Part shown: one piece after another, positions 36,997 to 43,669 of the stretch
Layout: the number at the start of each line of letters is the position of its first letter
How positions within the stretch are numbered: the first letter of the stretch is position 1
DNA from: JAJDTQ01 sp965204235
Lineage (GTDB): Bacteria; Desulfobacterota; Binatia; UBA9968; JAJDTQ01
DNA length: 64,000 nucleotides
Direction of reading: 5' to 3'
Assembly (NCBI GenBank): GCA_965204235.1
Contig: OZ241979.1
Location: forward strand, 2,046,001 to 2,110,000
Program-made: the position numbers and the translations under genes
The notes under the pieces: generated by a model
Seen by the model: only the letters and a program-made list of their open reading frames with translations
Told to the model about the DNA's origin: nothing
Database searches by the model: none

Positions 36997-38049
36997 ATGT
37001 CGGCTAACCTGTCCCTTGAGTATCTACCTTGGACTGTTTGGATAATAGCTGGTTCGTTAACCTTGATAGGCTTATTCGCTGCTATACGAACCTTTCGAGG
37101 TAAGGTTTCCTGGGGCAGAGCACGGTACATGGGAATAACCGCTTTCTTATTTTCCTGGATGAACGTTATTCATGGTCTCGTACTCTTCGAAGCTGCATAT
37201 GGAGTTGTAAGTTTCTTCCTTGATCTTCCGCTCTGGAGCGATATTTCATTGATTCTCCTAATCCTCATGCTTTTGATGATCGTGTATCGCGAGCTGAAAC
37301 GTAGAGAAAAGTTCAAGCCTGATAGGTTTAGACTCCTCTTTCTCATTCCGCTTGGATTCAAGCCTTTTAGGTTTAGGTACCTCCTTCTCATTCCGCTTGG
37401 TATCCACGGACCTGTTGCGGTCGGAAAGATGATGCTACCGACAGAGTATCCCGTCAAGAAGCTCATACAAAGATCCTTCAAGGAGACTCCCACCGAGACC
37501 TCCAGCCGCAAGGCACCCCGTTACCCGTTACAGAACCTTGTGGGAGATTCGGGTTATGAGATCGTATTTCCAGATCCTCATTCAAAAGGCAGATTTGGCG
37601 ACTCCCTGACAGCTAGGCGGCTGACTGCTCAGGGCTACAAAAAAGAACCATCGAAATTAGACACGATACACGGTATAGATGGAGTGTATGTACGGTATTA
37701 CGACAATGGCAGTCCTCGAGAGATCCTCATTGTGGAGAGCAAAGTTGACAGTGGAAAACTTGGAACGAAACAGATGACGGACGAGAGAATCGCCGAGTTG
37801 GTCGAGAAGATGCTTGTCCATGCAGACCCTGAAGTAGGCCGCACAGGAAAGCTAATCCAAGAGAATCCCGACTTGGTGCGCAAGGAATTATGGCATCATT
37901 ATTTGGCTAGCGGAAAGACAACGGTCAGCCGTCTGAACGCCGAAGCGATAGAAACGTCAATTAAAACTCTCAATTACATTGAATCAGCAACCCGGAAAAG
38001 ATGTGAATCGTCAAATCCAGGTATCGTCTGTATTCCAGCCACCCAGTGA
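36997..38049 (+). CDS. Membrane protein with C-terminal PD-(D/E)XK toxin-like nuclease domain
   Basis: The 350-residue protein has three or four membrane helices in residues 11-98. A basic linker follows, containing two copies of FKPxRFRxLxLIPLG (residues 106-135, from a 45-bp tandem duplication), and then a soluble domain. In that domain D228 (HGIDGVYV), E247 and K249 (ILIVESKV) and Q259 (KQMTDERI) form the catalytic pattern of restriction-endonuclease-fold toxins found in polymorphic and contact-dependent systems. A strong GTAAGGAGA site precedes the ATG. Base composition is far lower in G+C than the surroundings (24 of 60 bases from 37021), a sign of transfer. A nuclease tethered in the inner membrane would suit an abortive-infection effector, which is an inference. 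Confidence 0.75.
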   Translation: MSANLSLEYLPWTVWIIAGSLTLIGLFAAIRTFRGKVSWGRARYMGITAFLFSWMNVIHGLVLFEAAYGVVSFFLDLPLWSDISLILLILMLLMIVYRELKRREKFKPDRFRLLFLIPLGFKPFRFRYLLLIPLGIHGPVAVGKMMLPTEYPVKKLIQRSFKETPTETSSRKAPRYPLQNLVGDSGYEIVFPDPHSKGRFGDSLTARRLTAQGYKKEPSKLDTIHGIDGVYVRYYDNGSPREILIVESKVDSGKLGTKQMTDERIAELVEKMLVHADPEVGRTGKLIQENPDLVRKELWHHYLASGKTTVSRLNAEAIETSIKTLNYIESATRKRCESSNPGIVCIPATQ

Positions 38050-38113
38050 GTGAGCAGAGCCTTGCCTCAGTTCTCCACATCCCAGTCGGACCAGCGCCCC
38101 TGCCTGCGTATCC

Positions 38114-38151
38114 CTGTTCGTCCTGAGCGTAGCGAAGTCGAAGGACGCGCT
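38114..38151. repeat. REP-A copy at edge of WYL remnant
   Basis: A forward unit lacking the internal AAGCG duplication (GTCCTGAGCGTAGCGAAGTC) and the CTGAACAATT arm. Its right end lies four bases from the breakpoint of the WYL remnant. Confidence 0.85.
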
Positions 38152-38154
38152 CTG

Positions 38155-38420
38155 GTGCTGTGCTTTGATGCAGAGACGGCACGGGACGCCTTGGCGTTCC
38201 TCTTCCATTCGGACCAAGCCGTCGAGGAACCGAGGATGGGTCGCTGACGGTGCGCTTCAAGGGGACGGCATCGGCGAGATGTGCTGGTGCCTGTTCACGT
38301 GAGGGAAGGGGTCACGGTGGAGAAGCCTGCCCGTCTCCACCGGCGTCTGGCTGGTATGTGCGCGGCGCATCATTCCGTGGCGGGCGTGATGAGGGGCGGG
38401 TGGTTGCGGAGACAGGGGTA
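38155..38420 (+). pseudogene. Degenerate 3' end of a WYL regulator gene
   Basis: About 265 bp align with 34940-35205 of the intact WYL gene (for example GGCGTTCCTCTTCCATTCGG and TCACGGTGGAGAAGCCTGCC), with many substitutions and small indels that break the frame. It has no start. It lies in the same orientation as the intact gene, 3.2 kb downstream, so the phosphatase / ADP-ribosylglycohydrolase / membrane-nuclease segment is bracketed by the two. Confidence 0.88.
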
Positions 38421-38532
38421 TTCGCGGTACGGTATGGTGAATGGCGGTGCACGGGCGGAGCGGTAGGAGAGGGCAGAGAAGAAGGCGTCCACGCGATTCC
38501 ACCCCAACTCGGCAAGGAAGGGAGACGTAAAC

Positions 38533-38925
38533 ATGAAGGTCGGCATAGCCAGCTCCTACACCTTTTTCTTCTGGATTGCATGGATCCTTGTTTCAGCGGC
38601 CATCGCTGCGGTGACTGCCGGACTGGGTCTCATACTCCTGCTTCCGCTGTTCTGGTACAAAAGGGCTGTCGTCAACCGCAACAGGATCCTTTTTGAAACC
38701 GGCTCCAATAGTATCACATGTGAACATGGACGCTGGTTCGTAAAAGACGATGACCTCGTGCCGATCTCCGCGATCGACAACGTGAAACTGGACCGATCCT
38801 TGTTGGGCAAGATATTCGGCTGGTGCGTAATAACGATTGAAACCCGCTCCGAGTCTTATTCGCTCTCCCACGTTTCCACGAATGAGGCTGAAGCGTTCCG
38901 AAAGGTGCTCCTGTCCGCTAAATGA
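38533..38925 (+). CDS. Small membrane protein with bacterial PH-like domain
   Basis: The 130 residues have two close hydrophobic segments (about 8-23 and 25-42, ending LFWYKRAVV). A beta-rich domain follows (TGSNSITCEHGRWFVKDDDL, VPISAIDNVKLDRSLLGKIF, CVITIETRSESYSL). The pattern 'I-x-x-I-x-x-V at the domain start, LGK-x-FG, then I-x-T' is that of bPH2-type (YdbT/DUF304) domains. An AGGAAGGGA site precedes the ATG. It is 12 bp from the next gene and likely co-translated with it. The role is unknown; membrane anchoring of a complex is plausible. Confidence 0.75.
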   Translation: MKVGIASSYTFFFWIAWILVSAAIAAVTAGLGLILLLPLFWYKRAVVNRNRILFETGSNSITCEHGRWFVKDDDLVPISAIDNVKLDRSLLGKIFGWCVITIETRSESYSLSHVSTNEAEAFRKVLLSAK

Positions 38926-38937
38926 CCGGAGGTAAGG

Positions 38938-40119
38938 ATGCGCTTCGTGATGGTACGCGAATGGTGGGATAAAGGTTGGATCACGTGGGGCCTGCTGGCG
39001 ATCCTGAGTGTCAGCATTTTGATGCTGATACTCTCGCTCGCCCGTAAACCCTTCAGCGTACCCTGGGTAGAGCGGGAACCCGAGAGGATCACGCTGCGGC
39101 TCGATCAGATGATCGCGGCAGAGGTCGATCAAGCCTGGACCGATGCCCGGCTGGAGGCTGCTTTGGCGGAAGATCCGCGCGACTGGTTCAAAATTGATCT
39201 GATTCTGGAGGTTGCGGCGGCAGAGCAGGTATCTCCCGATCCGGCGTTGAAAGCGCAGATGGAATCGGCTCGAAAGTCGGATGAAGCCATGCTACGCCGT
39301 GTAGACCGTTGTGCTCAGTGTGCCTCCGACACCGCCAAATGCCTCGATCTTCACACCCTGGCAATCTGTAACACTCTATCGGAAATGGGCCGGATCGGAG
39401 ATGTCAAGACACTCGTCCGAAATGCGAAAGCACAGATGGCAGGGGAGCAAGTTGATTATCATGAGGTGGGCATTGCTTTCTTAGGGCTTGGGTATGGAGT
39501 CTTGAGGATTGCTGGGCCGATGGTTGGCATCCCGCCTCCTGCAGTGAAGATGGTGAAGAGGGGAGTCAAGTTACTACGGAGGAGAGTAAAGGTAGCACGG
39601 AGCGTTCAGCGCAGGGCTGTTTTTCTGACGGAGAGCTTCGAGAAGGAAATTTACCGATACGTTCGCGCACTCGATTTGCAATGGAGCAAAATACCGGCTT
39701 GGGTTGCTCGGGGTGGAGGCGATGTTGCCCAGGTGCTGAACCCCGTTACGTTATCCCGACTCAGAGGGACCGTAGCTGATCTTGGCCGCATCTATCATGC
39801 AGCGCCTTCGCTTGACGGAACGTGGCGATTGCTGCGCCACGTTGATAATTCGGCCGATGCCACCCGACTGGCGCGTCTTGCCGAGACAGTCGGTGCCTCT
39901 CGTACCCACCAAGCCTTCCATGTGCTTGGCAAACCCCGCGTGTTCCGTGCCATGGTGCGCCTGAGCGACGCCGTTATCACCACGATCATCTGGATAATCG
40001 CAACAGTTGTACTGGCGGCAGGGCTGGTCGCCTCGGTCCTGCTGAATCAAAACCTGCGCCTATCCTTACAGCGCTTTGTCTGGCACACTGTCCTGAAGCA
40101 ATCGAACAAGCCCGAGTAG
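38938..40119 (+). CDS. Membrane protein of unknown function, 393 aa
   Basis: The N-terminal helix is about residues 14-33 (GWITWGLLAILSVSILMLIL) and the C-terminal helix about 343-370 (AVITTIIWIIATVVLAAGLV). The long part between is probably periplasmic or cytoplasmic and contains a Cys-rich stretch RCAQCASDTAKCLDLHTLAI. A Gly/Pro hydrophobic segment (HEVGIAFLGLGYGVLRIAG) is followed by a basic helix. That last part resembles hydrophobic segments in proteins linked to polymorphic-toxin loci, a weak similarity. A GGAGGT site precedes the ATG. The G+C content is lower than the window average. I assign no function. Confidence 0.75.
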   Translation: MRFVMVREWWDKGWITWGLLAILSVSILMLILSLARKPFSVPWVEREPERITLRLDQMIAAEVDQAWTDARLEAALAEDPRDWFKIDLILEVAAAEQVSPDPALKAQMESARKSDEAMLRRVDRCAQCASDTAKCLDLHTLAICNTLSEMGRIGDVKTLVRNAKAQMAGEQVDYHEVGIAFLGLGYGVLRIAGPMVGIPPPAVKMVKRGVKLLRRRVKVARSVQRRAVFLTESFEKEIYRYVRALDLQWSKIPAWVARGGGDVAQVLNPVTLSRLRGTVADLGRIYHAAPSLDGTWRLLRHVDNSADATRLARLAETVGASRTHQAFHVLGKPRVFRAMVRLSDAVITTIIWIIATVVLAAGLVASVLLNQNLRLSLQRFVWHTVLKQSNKPE

Positions 40120-40255
40120 TACATGGAACATGTGATATTATAGTCTTAGAGTAACGGCCACTGAAGGTCGTAAATTGGATGTGAGTCGTCCGTGTTTACG
40201 GCCCTTCATTCCGGTCCGGCAAGCAGACAGCCAAGCGTCGCGGACGCCCCCCTCG

Positions 40256-40281
40256 TCATTCCCGCGAAAGCGGGAATCCAG
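40256..40281. repeat. REP-B palindrome
   Basis: CATTCCCGCGAAAGCGGGAA, a small hairpin palindrome, here in reverse orientation, the first of six in the window. It lies in the 943-bp stretch 40120-41062, which otherwise holds only repeats and one small gene. Confidence 0.9.
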
Positions 40282-40404
40282 CCATTCTTGTGAAAGCTCC
40301 CGGTGTTTCCATCCTTCCGACTAAACCCTATGGCACCCTGCATGTCGGTGTCACGTCGAAGCCTGTTCCGCGGACCATCGGATAGAAGAATGGAATCAGG
40401 TGTG

Positions 40405-40497
40405 AAGATTGAGGGATCGAGAAAAGGAATCCGACCCGGAGAGGTTTGTACATCGAGAGCGATGAGGCTGGATTCCCGCTTTCGCGGGAATGACGGA
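40405..40497. repeat. Extended REP-B unit
   Basis: The palindrome GATTCCCGCTTTCGCGGGAA is preceded by about 60 bp (GGATCGAGAAAAGG, GAGGTTTGTACATCGAGAGC, GATGAGGCTG). The same block recurs before the palindrome at 56133-56215, where it disrupts a vapC gene. Confidence 0.85.
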
Positions 40498-40655
40498 GCG
40501 TGGGCGTCTGCGGGAATGACGCCCTGACCCCTGTCGCTCATCTTTTCTTCTTGATTACCCACACGAAAGCCGGAAGAGTCGCGTAAGTCAACCAAATACC
40601 GACACGCGAATGGTGTGCGGCTCCCGCATCAAGGCAAGGAAAAGTTGTTGTAGGT

Positions 40656-40745
40656 TCAGGTCGACAGGGCACTGGCTAGGAGACTGACTCCGATCGCCAC
40701 AAAATTTATCACGACCGAAACTCCTGAAAATTTGGTTGTCTTCAT
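40656..40745 (-). CDS. 29-residue hydrophobic peptide
   Basis: On the minus strand AAGGAGGTGAG is followed after five bases by ATG 40745, then 29 codons to TGA. The peptide starts MKTTKFSGVSVVINF and continues VAIGVSLLASALST. It has a basic N terminus and a single hydrophobic helix of about 20 residues, the form of a type I toxin, small membrane regulator or signal-like peptide. The ribosome site is among the best in the window, which is the main support. Nothing else codes within 500 bp. No antisense RNA can be shown from sequence alone. Confidence 0.55.
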   Translation of the reverse strand: MKTTKFSGVSVVINFVAIGVSLLASALST

Positions 40746-41062
40746 ATTGCTCACCTCCTTCAAGTTATCACCTACGCCTCGTTGTGATCGGAAAATAGAC
40801 CACCAGCGAAAATGCACCCAAAAGAATGTGGCGATGAAGCCAATTACCAAACCGTGCCCAGCGGCCCCTGTCGGCCTGAGCCTACAACCTCATCGTATAG
40901 ACGATACCATACGCGTCCCAGTGACATCAATACCCAGGTTAGAGGGTTCCCTTTTCTTTATCGTGGTGCAGGTATCCCCATAACTCTGGCCACGTATTTC
41001 CCCCTACCGACCAAGGTAACCCGGAATCCGAAAACTTCTCAACTCCCCCTTGCCTCCCCCCC

Positions 41063-41899
41063 TCAGTACTCCGCATCCCAATCCGACCACCGCCCCCGCC
41101 CCGCATACGGGTTGGGGTGGGTCAGGACGAAGAGTTCGGTGGCCTTGGGGAGCATCCTGCGGGTGAGGATGAGGCGGGAGTCGGGTTTCCAGCGGACCGG
41201 GTAGCGGTCGTCGAGGAAGGCGGCGAAGTACTGCGCCTGGTGCGGGTCGTCGTAGTGCATGGGGATCACGATGGGCGGATTGACCTGGTCGATGACCTTC
41301 ACCAGGTCCTCGAAGTCGAGGTTGTTCCGGGCGTCGATGGGGATCATCATGATGTCCACCCGGCGCAGCAGCTTCCGTTGCTGGTCGGTGAGCAGGTGTC
41401 CGATGTTGCCCATGTGGGCGATGCAGAGGCTGCCCAGCTCATAGACGAAGATCGAGTTGGCGATGCGGCTGAAGTCGTAGTTGCGCTTGCTGGGAAGGTT
41501 GACCACCAGGATGTCCTTCACCTTCTTCCGCACCGGGTTCCAGCGCTGGTCCAGGGTAATGCCCCTGAGGACCAGCGGACTGCCCTGGACCACCTCGACG
41601 TTGTTGTGGGTGTAGTGGTTGTTGCTCACGGTCACCGCGTCCGCGGTGATCCCCGGGGTCACGTCGAAGTTGGGGTCGGCGACCACCCGGGTGCCGGTGC
41701 CGGAAAGGATGGCGAAGCTCGAATGGCCGAACCAGCGCAGGCGGTACTCTCCGAGCCTGGCGTCCTCCTGGACCCGGACCAGGTCGGGACCCAGGTCGAG
41801 GGACCGGACCAGGTTGGGGTTGCAGATGGCGTCCGCCGCCCGGACACTCAGCAGGACGGCCAGACCGAGCACGATACTCGTGACGCTCCGTCTTGTCAT
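41063..41899 (-). CDS. Exported metallo-beta-lactamase-fold protein (UlaG-like) with altered metal motif
   Basis: The 278 residues start at ATG 41899 behind GGGAGGGGG, giving a Sec signal peptide (RRSVTSIVLGLAVLLSVRAA with cleavage near ADA). The mature part follows the UlaG-like MBL fold (RLRWFGHSSFAILSGTGT; VVADPNFDVTP). The usual HxHxDH ligand motif is replaced by N-x-H-x-T-H (VSNNHYTHNNVEVV), with two ligands missing. Later His residues (AHMGNIGH, PMHYDDPHQ) are kept. The protein is probably periplasmic. A lower metal affinity or non-enzymatic role is possible. Confidence 0.82.
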   Translation of the reverse strand: MTRRSVTSIVLGLAVLLSVRAADAICNPNLVRSLDLGPDLVRVQEDARLGEYRLRWFGHSSFAILSGTGTRVVADPNFDVTPGITADAVTVSNNHYTHNNVEVVQGSPLVLRGITLDQRWNPVRKKVKDILVVNLPSKRNYDFSRIANSIFVYELGSLCIAHMGNIGHLLTDQQRKLLRRVDIMMIPIDARNNLDFEDLVKVIDQVNPPIVIPMHYDDPHQAQYFAAFLDDRYPVRWKPDSRLILTRRMLPKATELFVLTHPNPYAGRGRWSDWDAEY

Positions 41900-41939
41900 A
41901 ACCCCCTCCCGGGTCACGCGCGACCCATGCCTCAGGGCA

Positions 41940-42314
41940 TCATGAACAGACCTCGCAAGTCCCGTAAAGGGAAAGCCGGTGGCCGGTCACCATGAACCCC
42001 GTGTCGGGCAAGATCGGGGTCTCGGATCCTTCCCGGGCCTCCAAGGCCACATCATAGACCCTTCCACAGCTTTCGCAAATGAAATGCGGATGTTCGGTCA
42101 GGATCGGGTCGAAGTGCTGCGTGCGCTCGATGTGGAGGACTTGCAGCTTGCCGTCGTCGGCGAGCTTCTGGAGGTTGCGATAGACCGTGCCGAGACTGAT
42201 GTTCGGGATGTCCTTGCGCACCCGGTCGTAGATCTGGCCCGCGGTGGGGTGGGAGGCATCGTCCTTCAGCGCCTCCCAGATCACTTCGAGCTGTCGGGTG
42301 CGTCTCGTGGGCAT
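41940..42314 (-). CDS. Fur-family regulator, probably PerR-like
   Basis: The 124 residues contain the Fur winged helix (AGQIYDRVRKDIPNISLGTV, YRNLQKLADDGKL) and the dimerisation domain with HIERTQHFDPI and HPHFICESCGRVYD. A closing CEVC gives the second zinc-binding Cys pair. It is the last gene of the rubrerythrin-DUF3501 set, so control of peroxide defence is the likely job; iron sensing cannot be excluded. The start ATG 42314 lies about 40 bp after DUF3501. Confidence 0.92.
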   Translation of the reverse strand: MPTRRTRQLEVIWEALKDDASHPTAGQIYDRVRKDIPNISLGTVYRNLQKLADDGKLQVLHIERTQHFDPILTEHPHFICESCGRVYDVALEAREGSETPILPDTGFMVTGHRLSLYGTCEVCS

Positions 42315-42354
42315 GGGCGTTCCCGGAACCGTGCCCCCGGGCGGGTCCGGTGGG

Positions 42355-42933
42355 TCATCCCGCGGCGAGGTCGCGGAGCAGCTCCGCCCTGGCGGCGTCC
42401 GTCAGCAAGGCCTCCGCGCGGTAGTTCTCATGGTCCACCACCACCCTGGCGTCCCGGTCCCGCAGGGCTTCGGCCTCCTCGGGGGTGAGACGAAAGGCGA
42501 TGTACTGCACCGCGCTGATCTTGTCTTCCTTGCTGCGGCCTTCCTCGAACCTGGCGCGGACCGCGTGGTCGGCGCCGATCATCAGGAAGACCCGTTCGTC
42601 GATCCCCAGGAACTTCAGCAACTCCCGGCGCAGGTCGGTCTGGTCCTCGATCTCCAGGAACAGGGTCGCCCTGAGCTCTCCGGGGTCCGGGACGAGTTCG
42701 TTATAGACCTCGATCTCCTCGCGGATCTTGTCGAGGTCGCGGATCCTCTCGGCCCGCAGCATCTCCTGTATCTGGAAGATCACCGTGGCCCGGTTCTCGA
42801 ACACCAGCGAGACCTTGTCCCCCACCGCCACCCGCCGATGCTTCTTGAGCTCGATGATCTCGCGCCGGAAGGACTCGCGCTTCTCCTCGTAGGCGCCGGC
42901 CCCGACGATGTCGTTCAGGCTGACCTTGTCCAT
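42355..42933 (-). CDS. DUF3501 family protein
   Basis: The 192 residues from ATG 42933 (MDKVSLNDIVGAGAYEEKRE) include the family's FRREIIELKKHRRVAVGDKV, VFENRATVIFQIQEMLRAER and DADHAVR-like positively charged patches. It is soluble and helical. DUF3501 genes are typically next to rubrerythrin and a Fur regulator, as here, which suggests a part in oxidative-stress or redox chemistry. The biochemical activity is not known. The long upstream ATG at 42969 would run into the hairpin region. Confidence 0.88.
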   Translation of the reverse strand: MDKVSLNDIVGAGAYEEKRESFRREIIELKKHRRVAVGDKVSLVFENRATVIFQIQEMLRAERIRDLDKIREEIEVYNELVPDPGELRATLFLEIEDQTDLRRELLKFLGIDERVFLMIGADHAVRARFEEGRSKEDKISAVQYIAFRLTPEEAEALRDRDARVVVDHENYRAEALLTDAARAELLRDLAAG

Positions 42934-42980
42934 GTTGGCGTCGGCTGCGGGTTTTTGGCGTTGCCCCAACGGTCTCCCCG

Positions 42981-43018
42981 GCCCGGCCCCGCACGAGACG
43001 CATCGTGCGGGGCCGGGC
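42981..43018. terminator. Strong hairpin between rubrerythrin and DUF3501
   Basis: A perfect 16-bp inverted repeat, GCCCGGCCCCGCACGA and its complement, closes a six-base loop. There is no T-run on the minus strand, so it may be a partial terminator or an mRNA-stabilising hairpin that sets a higher level of rubrerythrin than of the downstream genes. Confidence 0.7.
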
Positions 43019-43044
43019 GCGAAGACCGCCTTCGGACCGGCGGA

Positions 43045-43491
43045 TCAGCCCGCGGCGTCCGCGGGATCCTTGCCCGATATGGCCTGGAGCCCCTTGTTGA
43101 AGCGGCCCGCGTGGGACTTCTCCGCCTTGGCCAGGGTCTCGAACCATTCGGCCAACTCCGCCAGACCCTCGTCGCGCGCGGTCTTGGCGAAGCCGGGATA
43201 CATCTCGGTGTACTCGTAGGTCTCGCCCTCCACCGCGGACTTGAGGTTCTTCTCGGTGGTGCCGATGGGAACGCCGGTGCAGGGGTCGCCGACCTCCTTG
43301 AGGAAGTCGAGATGGCCGAACGCATGGCCCGTCTCCGCCTCCGACGTGTCACGGAAGAGCCCGCCCATGTCGGGGTAGCCCTCGATGTCGGCCTGCCGCG
43401 CAAAGTAGAGGTAGCGCCGGTTGGCCTGCGACTCGCCCGCAAAGGCGTTCTTGAGGTTGTCGTGGCTCCTGGTTCCATTGATGCCTGCCAT
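43045..43491 (-). CDS. rbr: Rubrerythrin (without rubredoxin domain)
   Basis: The 148 residues form the four-helix diiron domain. The iron-binding Glu/His residues lie in KNAFAGESQANRRYLYFARQ, TSEAETGHAFGHLDFL, AVEGETYEYTEMYPGFAKTA and AKAEKSHAGRF. The C-terminal rubredoxin CxxC pairs are absent, as in the short form. It acts as a peroxidase in the cytoplasm. An excellent GGAGG site and an AT-rich palindrome lie upstream. It is the first gene of the rbr-DUF3501-fur set. Confidence 0.94.
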   Translation of the reverse strand: MAGINGTRSHDNLKNAFAGESQANRRYLYFARQADIEGYPDMGGLFRDTSEAETGHAFGHLDFLKEVGDPCTGVPIGTTEKNLKSAVEGETYEYTEMYPGFAKTARDEGLAELAEWFETLAKAEKSHAGRFNKGLQAISGKDPADAAG

Positions 43492-43511
43492 AAGGGTAGC
43501 CTCCTTATCAG

Positions 43512-43526
43512 TAATTGTTATGATTA
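43512..43526. promoter_or_regulatory. Possible Fur/PerR operator upstream of rbr
   Basis: TAATTGTTATGATTA is an interrupted palindrome (TAAT...ATTA) in an otherwise GC-rich region, 21 bp before the rubrerythrin start and between the divergent rbr and alr genes. It resembles the 7-1-7 architecture of Fur-family boxes but is not a perfect match. Confidence 0.45.
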
Positions 43527-43669
43527 GTAGCCGATGACCTCCGGCAAGTCAAGCTCCGTGCCAAGGGCCATGCGGGACCCTGGGGTTCGCTGGCTCGGCG
43601 CGTGAGGTTCTGTTATCCTGCCACGAGTTGACGAGTCTCCGCGCCGGCCGGGACCCACCGCGGGAACCC

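Noticed and set aside
35234..38420. An integrative element with its own integrase
   Set aside because: No tyrosine or serine recombinase gene, and no tRNA attachment site, is present; the direct repeats are diverged gene ends rather than identical att sites.
40120..41062. A tRNA or structured RNA gene in the 943-bp non-coding stretch
   Set aside because: No cloverleaf with a TTCGA-type T-loop and CCA end could be found by eye; only repeats and the 29-residue frame stand out.
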